A DNA stretch of 64,000 nucleotides from Buxus sempervirens (Eukaryota > Streptophyta > Magnoliopsida > Buxales > Buxaceae): assembly GCA_947561395.2 (NCBI GenBank), contig OX387190.1:42768392-42832391 (forward strand), given 5' to 3'. Under the pieces are notes generated by a model. The model ran no database searches and was not told the DNA's origin. It saw only the letters and a program-made list of their open reading frames with translations. Below, piece after piece: positions 31,261 to 43,980 of this stretch. Numbering within the stretch: the stretch's first letter is position 1; each line of letters opens with the position of its first letter. The translations under genes and the position numbers were made by a program.

Positions 31261-33727
31261 TGTAAGGACTTGGTCAAACATACTAAATTAATGCTACTAA
31301 GACTTTGACCAAGACTATGAGTCCTCAATATTACAAATTTCTATTGGTTGTGTATAGTTGTATTTGTAGATGCACACACACCGTATCATATTTATCATAT
31401 TGAGATTGAAAGGAAATCAATGGCTAAGATCTATTCTTTTTTAATGAAAGGAATTAGGGTTGAATTAAGAAGAGGAAGAGTCCCAATAACATATTTTCGT
31501 TTTTTGGAGAAACCAGCCATTTTGGGGAAGGGTTTGAGAAGAAAAGTGCTGAAAAACCTTGGATTTGTTGATTTTGATCAAAGCTTGATTGAAGGTAAGT
31601 GGTTTTAATTTTTTCTTTATGCTTATAATGCTTAATCTCTCTTATTATCATTGTTGATTTGTTTTTGTATGAATCTGGATTTTTTTGGAAAAGCTCTTGA
31701 TGTGTTAATATGAATCTAAGAGAGGAATATTATATTTTATGAATTATAAACAGGGTAGTAATTAACATCATGTATAAAGAGGAATCTGAAGTTTTTCTTT
31801 TATTATATGATTGAATGTATGTTATTGCTAATTGACGTTTTGTGAATTGAAAAACCGTGGAAACATGATAGAAGTGGGGTTTTCATTGACCGTGCCATAC
31901 TTCATATTATAATACCTGAAATTTTTAATTCAAATATATAGTCCATTCGGTTGATGAAAGAACGATGATTGGTCAAGAATGGGGCACTGTAGTTGTTTCG
32001 GATGATTGGTAAAACATGAACGATTTAGAGAGGGACTAAAATTCAATTAGTTTTGTTTTAAAGAATCGAAAGAATGAACTAGATTTCAGATTTCAATTAG
32101 TCCTGTTAACATTGGGTTGAACTAGATTTCAATTAGTTTTATGGTAAACAGTCAATTTTTGAGTTGAAATCATTGTCTTTATTCTGGTTATTCTTTTGAA
32201 GTTAAACCTTATTGTAATTACTTTATACTTTTTGATTGAACCTAAAATTTGGTCACTTTACTTTTCATTCGTGTGTAAATTTTGGATGAACCTGATTTTT
32301 AATTTAATTTACTTTTCATTCCTGGGCAGCTTTTTGGTTGAACCTCATTTTTAATTATCTTACTTTCATCCGTGTGTTATGAGTTATTGTGAGATTTCCG
32401 TGAGATTACGGAATGACATGGAAATACTCTGTTGTGAACTTTGTGATATTTTATTTTGAAATCTGTTTCTTGAGATGGGTGTACTGCTAGAGGGAAAAAC
32501 TGCAAGTTCAATACCCAGTAAGAGTATTGCTGGGATGATTTTGTACTGCTAGTTAATACACTAGTTCAGTACCCACCGTGAATAAACGTTGGGGGATTTA
32601 TGAATTTGTACTGCTAGTTAAAACACTAGTACAGTACCCACCGTAAATAAACGTTGGGAGATTTATTATGATTGTACTGCTAGTTGAGATACTAGTTCAG
32701 TACCCAATTGGGAACACTTGTGGGATGGTATTTGATGTACTTCTAGTATTTGCCACATACTAGTTAAGTACCCACAAGGATTACCGATTGGAGGATCGTA
32801 CTCCTAGTGCATTACCTAGTTGAGTACCCAGTGAAGGACGCCTACTGGGATATAAATATTGATGAGTACTCCTGGCTTATAGTGCTGGTATGAGTACCCG
32901 GTGTGACTTCGGGTCTACTGGGAAATGTGGCTATGTGATACTCCTAGTGTAAATAACTAGTCAGAGTACCCAGTGATCGAATGGTCTATTGGGAAGTTAA
33001 GATATGGTATTCTGATCTTATTGTGGACTTGATTTAATTAATCATTTAAATTTTTATTTGTTTATTGTTATTGTTATTATTGGTTATTAGGTAAATGGTT
33101 CATTTCATGGTGAAGTTCATTCTTAACATATTCAGTTAATTTCTTTTGATGTAAATTATTAAATTAATAGTTGATTTGATAGAGAGCATGATCCCTTGTA
33201 TTTAAGATTTATGTATATGGTATATATATTGACTATAAATGAACATAGGAAACACATGCATGAGTACAGTTTATTATATATATACATATATAATATTGAT
33301 TGTATTTATATTAAGTAAAGTGGAAATTTAGCATGTAATCATATGGAGTGCATTAACTCCACTTACTGAGTTTTATGTAAACTCACCCCTTATTATTTTA
33401 CAGGAAACTATCATAACCGTGGAGACGAGAAGAAATGAGAAGTTATTGAATTTATGATGTTTAGTGAATCTTATGAACAAGTACTATTTAGGATTTGAAC
33501 TTTTGGTGTTATGTTTGGCTTCGTGTAATAGCTAGGTGGTTTAAGCTTGGTTTGGATTGATATTTTATTTATGAAATTCCGCTATAACTCTGATCATTTA
33601 GTTTATTAATGAGAATTTCATGTTTTGAGACAAAATTAATTCATAGGTTGAATTTGCTTACGAGCAAGGTTACGTCCGGACCCACGTGCGTATAGTTATA
33701 CGCGATGTGTGGTTTCAGGGCGTGACA
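31261..33727. mobile_element. Solo LTR of a Ty3/gypsy-type element, 2,467 bp
   Basis: Starts TGTAAGGACTTGG and ends GGGCGTGACA, with the 5-bp duplication ATTGG on both sides (31256-31260 and 33728-33732). No gag or pol sequence lies inside or beside it, so it is a solo LTR left by recombination between two LTRs. Length and the GCGTGACA end resemble long-LTR gypsy chromoviruses of the Tekay/Del type; this assignment is from memory and is tentative. The intact duplication suggests moderate age. It carries an unusual hairpin array (separate entry). Confidence 0.82.
32478..33000. repeat. Array of about eight paired-hairpin units inside the solo LTR
   Basis: Units of about 60-70 bp each contain GTACTNCTAGT, a short loop, ACTAGTNNAGTAC, and then a second pair CCCA(GT)..(AC)TGGG. 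Eight such units can be counted by eye; the middle ones are the most alike. Each could fold into two adjacent stems on either strand. The array occupies the centre of the LTR. Confidence 0.75.
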
Positions 33728-33732
33728 ATTGG

Positions 33733-34439
33733 TACATGAAGAGATCACATATACATTACCGAATGAGCATAACTATTTAAATCCGTGTGAAAGGCTAGTC
33801 CAATAGGTAGCCCTCAATCGTTCGTTTTGAATACTTTATGGAGGATCACAACTTATATATATATATATGTTTTTAATAATTAATGCCCAGTACTGACGTC
33901 TGTAAAATTATAAAAATCAAACAACTGGCCATAACTTTCAAGCGGGAATCTATCATGTATACGATGATTCATATATAATCACTTTTAAGAGGAAAGATAC
34001 GTTTGTGTTGGTGGAAGCGAGACCCCATTTTTCTTGGTATAAGGAAGGAAATGAATAGAACCGTTTGGTCAAGATGATGCCTTAAAATGTGTTTGTGTAC
34101 GCGTTTATATGAATACACAACACGCACGTCAGAGTCTAGTGATTCGTAGAGCGGAGGGCCGGACACCTTTTTTCTCTTAGACAAATGGTTATGGAGAGAT
34201 CATAAGAGCTAGCAAGGCATCACTCATCACTCATGGGTCTGGAATGTTGAGTGGACATCAGTTGGAGCGGCTAGCTTATATGTTTCAGTGAATCACTTGC
34301 ACCTTAAAACCTCCTGGAGTTCCTATAAAAAGCGATTCTCAGATATTAGTAGATTGCATTTTGGAGAAAACCCACACCATGACAAGTAGCAGACATTGTT
34401 TGAGGTTAATGAGTGTTTGAGAAGTAATTTTCTAGGCTA
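33733..34439. other. Intergenic stretch between solo LTR and MULE
   Basis: No gene is recognised. This is the left flank of the Mutator-like insertion; the empty site can be inferred as GGCTA/TTCCAACGC/TATTAG by removing the element and one target copy. Confidence 0.5.
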
Positions 34440-34448
34440 TTCCAACGC

Positions 34449-34590
34449 CGGTTCGGTTCCCATAGAGGCTCTATCTACAGCCTTATCTAAAGCCTTTACA
34501 GGATCCGAACACGCGTCCTAAAAGGCTCTCTTCCTTTTACACCAAAACTAACGTACAGATGCAAACCGACGTTAATGTTAACTCGCGCGC
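34449..34590 (+). repeat. MULE left terminal inverted repeat
   Basis: Pairs with the right end at 58770-58909. The first 20 bases match at 12 positions without any gap, the next 26 are identical, and patches of identity continue (GAACACG(C/T)GTCC, CGTTAATGTTA). The perfect core is also partly self-complementary. Confidence 0.85.
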
Positions 34591-34738
34591 CAAAATCAGA
34601 TGCCGCCGTTCGCAGTTTTCAAATTTTGAATCCCTTCTTCCGAGACGAGTTTTCATTTTCATTATTGTCAAACCAATAAGACATCACTTTCGTTTTCCCC
34701 AGATCCACACTTGTTTTAAATTTTCATCTTCCCCAGAT

Positions 34739-35254
34739 GTCGTCGTTCGCGAAAATGCCACTCTCACCTTTGGCTGGAACGGGAACTTCATCCTCGCCGT
34801 CATAGATGGTCGTGTAGTTTGGCGAACAAACACGGCCGGTCAACAAGGGTGTCACCGGAATCCAGTTGCTCGCAAATGGGAACATAGTCCTCCTCCTCCA
34901 TGATAATAACGGGAGGTTTCTGTGGCAAAGCTTGGACCACCCAACTGATACTCTCCTGGCAAGCCTGTCTGTTGCTCTAAATGGTCATGACAAACTCATT
35001 AACAGACTTCCGACGTCGACGGTTCCAACGGTCCTTACAGCATTGTTTTGGAGCCTAAAGGGGGCTTCAACATGTATATTAGTAACTCAAGAAAGCTTCT
35101 CATCTATGGAGGTTGCACGGGTTTGGACCCGGTGGAGTTGATAACCTTTGATGTAGTCCCCATGGATGAACACCCCCAAGCTTACGAGTTAGTCTCAATC
35201 TCAAAAAGCACAATACATCATCATCGCCTACCTCAAGGCATCTTCTGCAAGTGA
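34739..35254 (+). pseudogene. Captured fragment of an EP1-like (bulb-type lectin) secreted glycoprotein gene
   Basis: Frame 1 gives VVRENATLTFGWNGNFILAV then DGRVVWRTNTA; after a frameshift near 34845 a second frame gives GIQLLANGNIVLLLHDNNGR then FLWQSLDHPTDTLLASLS; a third frame from about 35030 gives NGPYSIVLEPKGGFNMYISN then SRKLLIYGGC. The pattern (WNGN..L, DGR.VW.TNTA, LL.NGN.VL.D..GRF.WQS.D.PTDTLL, NGPYS) is the B-lectin domain of the carrot EP1-like secreted glycoproteins, kin of the extracellular part of S-domain receptor kinases. The true N-terminus and the PAN-like end are absent. It lies inside the Pack-MULE and is not a working gene. Confidence 0.82.
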
Positions 35255-36694
35255 GTCCTATAGGAAGTGCAAGTCAACTCAACCTTAACGAGGCAAATTA
35301 TAATGCTACCTACTCATTTCTGAGGTTGGGATTGGCCGGATTTGAATGATTGACTGGGAAGCAACATTAGTATCATTACTAGGAAGAGCTGGCCGGAATC
35401 CATGCCGGCAACCTAGAAGTTCTTCCAACCGCGATTTCTTGATTTCTCTTTCCGGTATGTCGCAAGATTCAAAAGCACGGCTAAGAAATTCTTCCAACCA
35501 TGAAAAAGTTTCAGTTTTTGAGTAATTTCCCTTTAGAGAAGCAGTGCTAAGAAAAATACAACCGACATCACCGACAGCTCTTGAAATAGGACCATTATCA
35601 TTCTTCCTTGCAAACTTAATAACCCCATAATGTTATGAATATTAAGCTTTTGTATCAACGTACACTATAGTTAGTGAAAGTGCGGTAAACCAAGCTTTGA
35701 GTTGCAACTAATGCTAAGCTCATCTGTATGCTTTCTTTGCTCTTCAACTTAAACCGATCAATATGTTGATCACTTGAAAATAGAAAGGACTTGATCATTG
35801 TTCTAAAAGTGTAATGTACATTGAACTCAATCACTAAATCCAAGGATGTTGAAAAGAAGTAAATGCTAAAAATTGTAAAGGTACGGATCAACAAATTCAA
35901 GGGTTGTATATGTAGCTCCTTTACTGGAGGTATAGATTAAAAGAATCCAAAGATACTGAGCTTATAAAACTGTCTTAAACTGATTTAGTTACCCCAAAGG
36001 AGGTAGTTTAGAGATGATTTCTGCCAAATCTCAAGAGAAGAACAAATCTTTTATTTCTAATGAACCAGTTAACGCCATGTAATTTGGCTCAATTTGGTTT
36101 GGTATAGAATATACGGATGTTATGCCGTTACATGGCCTTCTTTCTTTCTTTTTGACCTTTGTTCTGATAAAAACGCCATTGAACACTCTCTCTGCTCTCC
36201 ACTCCACAAATTTGACTTTCAGAGAAGCTTTCACGTATTTGGCAAAAAATGATACAAAGAAGGATAAATCACACAATGGCGGTTTCATTCAGCTATTCAA
36301 GCGACTGAAACACTCAGTACCAAGTGATACATATTGAACACAAAAAAATATGATGAGAAAGAAGCTCCCCTTTGTCTTTATAGTTACAATCCATATCTGT
36401 AAGAAGAGATCACCATCACTTATATCATCAACTGATGCAACCCAGATCAACCCAAGAATAAAAAAACCAGTTAAAGAAAAACAAATTACAAGAAAATCAG
36501 AATAGCAAATTAAGTCGGCATTCTCTCGACGTCTTTTGACACCCTTTTCAAGCTTCTCTACACAACCTCTTCTTTTTATTTACAGTTCCCTTCGACAACC
36601 AATACAAATTTTCCAAGAAATAGTTCCAAAAAAAACAGGGGAAAACAGAGTAAAGAATCCTTGACATTTTAGCTTCTATTTATGATTCTCTTTC
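35255..36694. other. MULE interior of unknown origin
   Basis: No family is recognised between the lectin and YUCCA pieces. An open frame at 35306-35497 (-) and AT-rich DNA at 35640-35930 have no likeness known to me. The last 300 bases before 36695 look like promoter and leader and may be the captured 5' region of the YUCCA gene, since the YUCCA ATG follows directly. Confidence 0.4.
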
Positions 36695-37306
36695 ATGGGT
36701 TCTTGCAAAGAAGATGAGACACTGCCGAAATGCGTGTGCCTGGATGGACCTATTGTCGTGGGTGCATGTCCATCGAGTTTAGCACTTGCTGCTTACCTTA
36801 AGGAGAAGGGCGTCCTTGTAGTCGTTCTTGATAAAAGCAACTGTATAGCCTCTCTATGGCAATGCAAAACCTATGACTGATTAAAACTCCATCTTCCCAA
36901 ACCGAGAGGAGTAGAAGGCCAAGAAAGCAGTGAGCCAAGGCCCAAGGAAGCAAGGGGACAAAGGGTTGGTAGCACGCTTACGGTCTCATTCCAATCATTC
37001 TGGGCAAGACAATCGAAAGCGAGGCAAAGGGTCGGCCTTCTTTCTCCTCTTAGGAAGAAGGAGCTGCTACTGTGATCATATCTGCTGTTCCGCTCAAGCA
37101 AACCTGTCCCAAGCAGTTGCTTTGAATCAGATGTAGGGATTGAATGACTTCCGATTCCAGCAGTCAGTGAAGAGCGCCGAGTTGGATTCAAGTTGTGTAT
37201 TCTAGAAGGTCAGAATCCAACATGTCGTATACACTAGCAGGTGGCTCATTGTTGCCATCGGAGATAATGCCGAGCCGGTCATTGCTGAGATTTCAGGGAG
37301 GGAGGT
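36695..37306 (+). pseudogene. Captured YUCCA flavin monooxygenase fragment (two pieces with foreign filler)
   Basis: YUCCA enzymes turn indole-3-pyruvate into auxin. Piece 1 (36695-36905) reads MGSCKEDETLPKCVCLDGPI, then VVGACPSSLALAAYLKEKGV and ASLWQCKTYD, a stop, and LKLHLPKPR. The FAD-binding GxGxxG reads GACPSS, and the stop stands where YUCCAs have Arg (YDRLKLHLPK), so CGA to TGA is likely. Piece 2 (about 37140-37306) reads QSVKSAELDSS, a stop, then HVVYTSRWLIVAIGDNAEPV and ISGREV, the later Rossmann-type ATG motif region. The 230 bases between replace the expected CELP...FN segment with sequence I cannot place. The Ogre-type element interrupts the locus right after GREV. Confidence 0.85.
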
Positions 37307-39120
37307 TGTGAGACATGGGAAAAAATCAAATCTAATGATTTCCTCTATCATCACACGGGATCATATTAAACAAAGAGTCGCCACCATTCAATCTAGGTGT
37401 GAATGGACACCAAAATATTAAATAAGCACAAAAGGCAATTTTTAGGGCAAAATATCCCTCCTAAGAAAAACAACCAGAGATGGGTAAGGGGATTAAGTTA
37501 TGAACAGGGGAAGGTGTTAGGCACCCCTATTCATCCACACAAGGTGGTTGCCAGGTATTTGTTCATGTTAAAATAAAGAAAAAAACTTGCTATAAAAATC
37601 AGGAAAAATCACAAAAAAGACAAAAATTGTATGGTTTTTTCATATGAATAGTCTGATTGATCCAGAACTTTCAAATATGATCATAACATTCCTAGGGTTT
37701 CATGATTAAAATAAAATTGAGATAAAATCAAATAAAATCAATTTAAAGTGAAAAATCCAAAAATCTGGCTTCAAGTTAAATTCTAGAAATCTGGAAAAAT
37801 ATGATTGTTATAAAATATTTCAAAATTGAACTTGAATAGTCCAGGATATAGATAAAGCCCAAATTTCACATTAAATCAGAAAATCAAAACCAAAAATACC
37901 CACATTGATGAAAAACACCAAAAGGGGAGAATTTAGACCGTAGGGTCTTCTCTCAATAATGAAAAACAATTTAAAAACCACATCATGAAACCCTAGAATT
38001 TATTTTTAGGCTTCTGGATTCAGATCTATCATATTGATCATGATAAATCCAGGATCTTAGCCTACAATCGCAAAAATCACGAAAACAGTGCTGTAGGTGC
38101 AAAAGTGGCAAAAATCCAAATTTTGGCAAAAATAGGGGATCTCATGCTATAAACATCATGGATTCATGTTATTCATTCAAATATATCATAAAAAGCATTA
38201 AAACATGATCAGGATATTTAAAACAGCCACATCTCACAGATTTAGAGCATATGGGGGTCTACCCTACGGATCCACCTATTCTCTTTTCCCCTAGTTCTCT
38301 CTTCACGTTTTACGGCTAAAGAGACTCTTGAGGTACTTAGAGATAGGTTTGGATACACAAACACAATCACAGGCCTTATTCTATGAAAAAAAGGAAAAAA
38401 ACAGATATGGGGTTCTATTCTAGGGATCCACCTGTTCCCCTTTCCCCTAGTTCTCTCTTCACGTTTTACGGCTAGAGAGACCCTTGAGGTACTTAGAGAC
38501 AAGTTTAGGAATACAAAAACAGATATGGCCTTATTCTACAGCAATAGAGATGATCCTATTACTTCTAGAATTTAAAGACAGAAAATAAAAAGGGATAGGG
38601 GACTTACCTGGATTGAGCAGGCAGGCAGCAGGGATTCCTTTCCTTCTCTTGGAGCTTCTTTGGAGTTCCTTAGACTTCAAAATTTCGTGGCCCTTAGCTA
38701 GAGGAGAGAGCCTCTATTTATAGACACACCCAGGGGCATGGTTGGTCCAGAAGGATATAGCCTGATTCTCAGGATAGAGTGAAATACAGAGATAATGCCC
38801 ATCCATAGTGGCTTCAGCGAATAAAATACTTAATTCGCTCGTTTAAAGATATATTGGACTTCAAATAAAGCTCGGAAATCGAGAGAAGGACCAAACTTGC
38901 ACGTGTCTTTAATGCCCGTAAATGATTTACGGTCCAATGGTGACCGTATTGGTATTACGGGCGCGCCTGCCCGTAGTTATTTTGCGGGCGAGATAGGCCC
39001 GTGAAGCCAATACGGGCAAAGCCTGTTCATTCTATTTTTAGACCTTTTTGACCTGTTTTAAGCTCTAATTACAGGTTTTTATTATTTTCTCATTTGGCAG
39101 TGCAATTTGGGGTGTCTACA
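37307..39120 (-). repeat. Left (3') LTR of the Ogre-type element
   Basis: 1,814 bp, TGTGAGACATGGG at the left edge and GGTGTCTACA at the right (TG..CA on either strand). Nearly identical to the other LTR. It holds a TATAAATA box (complement of 38715-38722), a copy of the palindromic module (38913-39023) and an internal duplication of about 150 bp (near 38246-38398 and 38399-38540) around a TTCACGTTTTACGGCTA core. Confidence 0.95.
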
Positions 39121-39136
39121 GCTGCCCCCTCTTTGC
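39121..39136 (-). other. Polypurine tract of the Ogre-type element
   Basis: On the - strand AAAGAGGGGGCAGC ends directly at the 3' LTR (TGTAGACACC). Position and composition fit the primer for second-strand synthesis. Confidence 0.75.
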
Positions 39137-39468
39137 TGGTAATTGGAACCAATTACAAGCAGAGAGCAAAAAGACCCGCCAATTGCACTTTCTGAGATTC
39201 TTGTATAATCAATTGCACTTTGCAAGGATTAAAGAGATGATTTTTGAAAAAAGAATTGATTGTGGAAGATTTGCTAAGAAATCCCTCAGCTTAAGGGCCA
39301 AATCTTCCTCTCTCCTCTCACTGAGCACTTGTGGGCTATGAAGTGAGATTTGAGACAAAATTTTTAAACAAAAGTGGGTAAGGTGGAAATCCTTGCAACT
39401 TGCAACTAATACAAACATTAATCTCCTAAAAATTGTGAGAAAATGACAAAATAGGTAATTTTTGGCTT

Positions 39469-39570
39469 CGCCCGCATTATGCTTACGGACAGACCTGCCC
39501 GTAGAGGATTCACGGGCGACCGGGACCGTATGGATTTCACGGGTACCTGAAGCCCGTACTGAGTTTACGG
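39469..39570. promoter_or_regulatory. GC-rich palindromic module, copy before antisense gene 1
   Basis: Same unit type as at 43981-44110 (CTTACGGACAGACCTGCCCG, CACGGGCGACCGGGACCGTA). It stands directly before the likely leader exon of antisense gene 1. Confidence 0.7.
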
Positions 39571-40932
39571 ATTTTACTCTCTTCTTAAGGCCGCGAACGC
39601 GAACTTTTCCTTCTCTGCTCGCACTTCTGCCCTAGTTTCTCTGCGCCCGTATTCTCTTCTCCGGACGTCTTTCTTCTTCTTCAACAATCCTCCGACGACC
39701 ACTGTTCTCCGGCCATTCTCTCTTCTCCGGCAGCTCAAATTTCCGGCGACTGTTCCCATTTCCTCTGGTGATTTCCAAGTTCTCCGGCGACCACTGTATT
39801 CTTCAGCAACCATCGACCGTATCTCTAGTGACTTGCTCAAATTCGTTGGATCCCTTTTTTTTTTTTTCCAAGAGCTTGGTGGAGCAAAGGTTCGGCTACT
39901 GCTTACTTGCATTTTTTTTTTCGATCATTCCTGGTAAGTGGCCGAAACTCATTCCTATTGCCAACAGTATATCGCAAGCGACCATATGATTGAACTTGCT
40001 TGACTCATGCATGAATTTTGCTTTTGCTCGAAAAAAATAATCTCTAATACACATGTTACATATATTCCAGGATCATTCATTTGTTCCCAAATTTCTGAAT
40101 TCTTCATAGCTTGACATTTGATTTGTATTCTGATAACTTCCACTTCATGTTTGATCCATGGTTGCATCTTTCAGCCTTTGAGATGATAAATGCTTAGTCT
40201 GTGATGTTTGCTAAATTATTGACTTTGGTTTATCACTTGTATGCTTGCATCAGATTTGTGATTCCTCTTTACCACTGTTAAATTGAGCTCTTTTATGACT
40301 TATGTTGCTCCAATTTTTCTGCCAATGCTCCATTGGAAGTTAGACCTTTGAATCCTCAAATTTTCACTGCCTTGTTGACCTGGAGCAATCATATTTTTAT
40401 TGGTGCTGTATTTGGCATGCTAGCAGACTTTTGTATGTTCAAGTTCCACTTATAGGTTATTGCTTGAAACTTTGCCTTGACCATGAACTGCTAGATAATT
40501 GCCCATTCCTGCTTTTTAGAAAATTGGTCTTGCTTTCATCTAATTCGATCCTTCCTCCAATTGATAACCATGATAGATTTCTGAATCTATAACTGAATAA
40601 GCCTAAACTTAAAGAGTATTGATATTATCACGATCTCAACTTAAATAGGCTTGAAATTTTAGCCTGAAACCAAACAAAAAAGAGATGATTAAAATCAACC
40701 TTTAGCACATTCATATAAGAAGCCTACACTTCATATATATAAATTTTATATATTTTCTTGATTAAAGCAAAGACTAAATAAATATCACAATAAGCCTTAT
40801 TCAAACAGAAAATTAAAATTTTTTTCTTCCGTCCTCCATTTTCTTTCCTGCAAATCAATTAATCTTGGTTAAAATTAAGCAATAAAAATTTGCACAAGAA
40901 ATAATTAACCAACTCCCTGCTTTGAACCATAG

Positions 40933-43777
40933 ATGGCCCGTCTTCGATCAGCTTCTAGGGATCCAGCAGATGAGCCTTCCTCTTCTAGGGTTAGGCGAGA
41001 TCCTGCTGATGTGGCCACTTCTTCGAGGGCTGAGAGGGATTCTGATTCTGATATCCCAGATTTCCCTTCTGGGGATTCGCGTGAGGCGACCCCAGAGGTA
41101 TACTCTAACCTTTCTGCAATTTCCTATCCTTTCCCAAAATACATCTTCCTGATTCTTCAATTATTTTCTTTTAGCCGGCTGTTGAGGCTTCTGGCAGAGA
41201 TAGAAGCCGTAGCAGACGCAGAGCTGGAGGCAGAGATGGAGGCCATGATGAGGGCCATAGGGGAGGCCGCAGAGGGGGCCGTGGCAGAGATGAGGTCAGG
41301 ACCAGGGTTGAGATCCCTGAGGAGGTGGCTGCCCAGATTAGGGACACCGATCTTCTGCATGGTTTGAGGACTCATCCCTCGGCGTGCGTTAGGGCGGATA
41401 TCCCTTTGGAGTATCCGATGTCCCACTATAGAGGGAGCTGGGCCAGCTTTACTAAATTTTTGAGAGCTTGCAGTTCGGCCTATCGTCGGGAGCTAGGATT
41501 GTACGGTTTCGGCATGTTTATCACTATCCCGGACGTACGCTTAGATCGAGCCCTCATTGCAGCATTATTGGAGAGGTTTTTCCCAGAGACCTTGAGCTTC
41601 CACTTTCCAGATATTGAGATTGGGATCCGGCCTTCTGATTTCACGCTCATCACCGGGATTAGGATGATCGGTGATGTTATTACTGAGATGGCGATGCCAG
41701 AGGCTGAGGAGATCGCTGGTTATCTTGGATACATTGTGCTGCCTCCTGAGGCATGGGATCGGGGGAGAGCTAGATTGTCTCTGACATGGTTGAGAGAGAC
41801 TTTCAGGAGGAGGCAGTTTGGCCAGCTTGCTGCCGGTGACCATGTTTTCCCATTTGCCTTCCGATTCCTCTTTCTATATATGATGGGATCCTGCTTCTTC
41901 CCAGAGGACACGACTTCAGTTAGTCCTTACTTCTTGAGTCTTCTGGGAGATCTGCAGCGGGCGAGGAGGTATGCCTGGGGCCCGCTCATATTTGGTACTA
42001 TTCTGGCTGGCCTGCGCCGATCAGTGAGCGGCCTCTCTACATCCAGAGGGGCTGGAGTTGGGTGTAGGTTCTTCTGGCCCTTCTTGCAGGTGAACCTTAT
42101 TCCTCTTCTTTCTCTTTCTTTTTATCACTTATTTTATATTCTTCTGACTATTTTCTTCTTTCTTGCAGTTTTTTGCTAGGGTTTATATACCCTATTTCCG
42201 CCCTACCTCTACGATGCCTGAGGAGACGTATCCCATGGCACTTAGATGGTGTCATGTAGAGCATGACTCTGAAAAGAGTCGTCCCAGGTCCGCCCGGGCC
42301 CACTTAGACAGGTTATACCGGTCTGAGGTAATCTTCTTTAATTTCTCTACTTTCTTCTTTTCTTTTCTTCCTGGATCGCATATCTGATGTCTTGTTCTGT
42401 TTTTCAGCTATTTGTCCCCAGGATGGAGGACATTCATGAGGTGCTAGCCCTGCAGGCAGCCAGAGATGATGCATTTGTCCCTGACCAGAGACGACAGAGA
42501 TACCAGTTCTTTATTGGTCAGTTGGGCAGCATCTGGTATTGTGGCGAGCGCTTCTTCTTTCAGCATGTGGGAGAGCCACGGATTCCTGCCATCCCGCCAG
42601 ATACTACTCCTCTCTATCCTCCTATGCCTGTTGATCCTGCCCAGTTCTTAGATTGGACTGAGGCAGAGACATTATTGGAGGAGGGTGACTATGATGCATG
42701 GTTCAGGCGATCTTCTGTTGGGTGCCTCATGTCACCCATGCCTGTCCGTGGCGGAGTTACGGAGATAGGAGGGGTAGTGATTAGGGCCTACGACACCACG
42801 GTATGCTTTCTTCTTTTGTGATCTTCTATTTCTATTTCATCTGCTTTTAGCATTTTTCTGACTTCTTTCTTCTCTATTTCAGGAGGCTCAGTTGGCAGAG
42901 ATCAGGTCTCGCTATGCTGATCTAGAGCGCCAGCATGATGCAGCAATCGCGGAGCGGGACGCCCTCTATATCACTATTTCCGATCTCCGGGGGCAGCTAG
43001 CCAGAGCCCAGGGCCAGGAGGGTCCATCTGATGCACAGGACTAGGCGGGTCCGTCTGATACTCAGGTTAATTTCTTCTTTTATTTCCATTCCTGCTTTTG
43101 TATTTGTTTGTCTTGTTCTGACTGAATTTTTCTCTTAGTTTCAGGAGTACATGGCTGGTCCCTCTTCACTTGCTTCACCCGTGCCTATGCATTTCCGGGA
43201 TGAGGTGTTTTCTGTGGCACGGGTGGAGTTCGTGACATCTCCTAGTCCAGTGGAGGTTCCTGTAGCAGAGCCTGAGGTCGAGGCTGATATCGTACCTGCT
43301 GCTGCTGATGTGCCAGAGTCTACCCCAGTAGCTGAGACGGCTCCTGCTGCATCTACTGATGTTGATATGGATTCGGCTATGGACGCCGCTGTGGTAGAGC
43401 CTACCGTGGAGACTGCGGTGATGGCGGAGGCTACAGCTGATCCTGTAGAGCCTGGGGTTGATGCTGATGTACCTGAGACCTCTGCCCCTGCTAGTCCTAC
43501 TATGGAGGATATCGAGGAGACGCATGCTGCTGTGGATACGTCCGAGGAGTCTTCCCGTACTGATTCTGATGTAGATACTTCAGGGTATGTCCCTCCTGAT
43601 CATCCCACTGCTGGCCTTGTACCTTTATATATGTGGCATGATGTTCAATCTGTTTTGAGCAGGATGCCGCGTAGCACAGCCCGCAATGTGGTGCGGCATG
43701 TCTTTGAGCGCAGGCGATCTTCAGGCAGAGGACGAAGCCGTGGCCGTAGGAGCGGACCTGCATGGCCATTAGATTAG
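40933..43777 (+). CDS. Antisense gene 1 of the Ogre-type element: plant-mobile-domain-like protein
   Basis: Runs opposite to gag-pol. Open segments separated by short T-rich intron-like gaps with GT..AG borders. It starts MARLRSASRDPADEPSSSR (Arg/Ser-rich), then a large segment with GLYGFGMFITIPDVRLDRAL, IAALLERFFPETLSFHFPD and IGIRPSDFTLITGIRMIG, which is the helical plant mobile domain pattern (PMD, as in MAIL/MAIN proteins). The end is acidic, with many Ala/Val/Glu/Pro, and then Arg-rich (RRRSSGRGRSRGRRSG). A leader exon (about 39571-39932) with a 1-kb intron is likely. Antisense extra genes of this kind are known in Tat-lineage elements; their role is unknown. Confidence 0.72.
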
Positions 43778-43980
43778 GATTCTTCCATGTACCTTTGTAT
43801 TTTTTGGCAAAAGTGATGTAAACATTCATGTATATAAAAGAAGTTTGATTTATTTCCATTTGTGTTCTTTCTTCTTTATTTATAGTATTTATTACCTCAT
43901 GAATGTTAAACAGGGACATGTGAAGCTTAGGGAAACAAAGGAAATTAAAAGTTCCCATTTTTTTGCATTTTTTCGAAGGA

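Noticed and set aside
31348-31608. Open frame of 86 codons inside the solo LTR
   Set aside because: No family likeness; lies wholly within LTR sequence.
36695-37306. Working YUCCA gene cut by the retrotransposon
   Set aside because: The pieces already lack the middle and carry stops, lie within MULE ends, and no later YUCCA exons follow at 58636 onward.
38242-38502. Open frame of 86 codons present in both LTRs (also at 57752-58012)
   Set aside because: It is a by-product of the internal LTR duplication; the two halves repeat each other and resemble no protein family.
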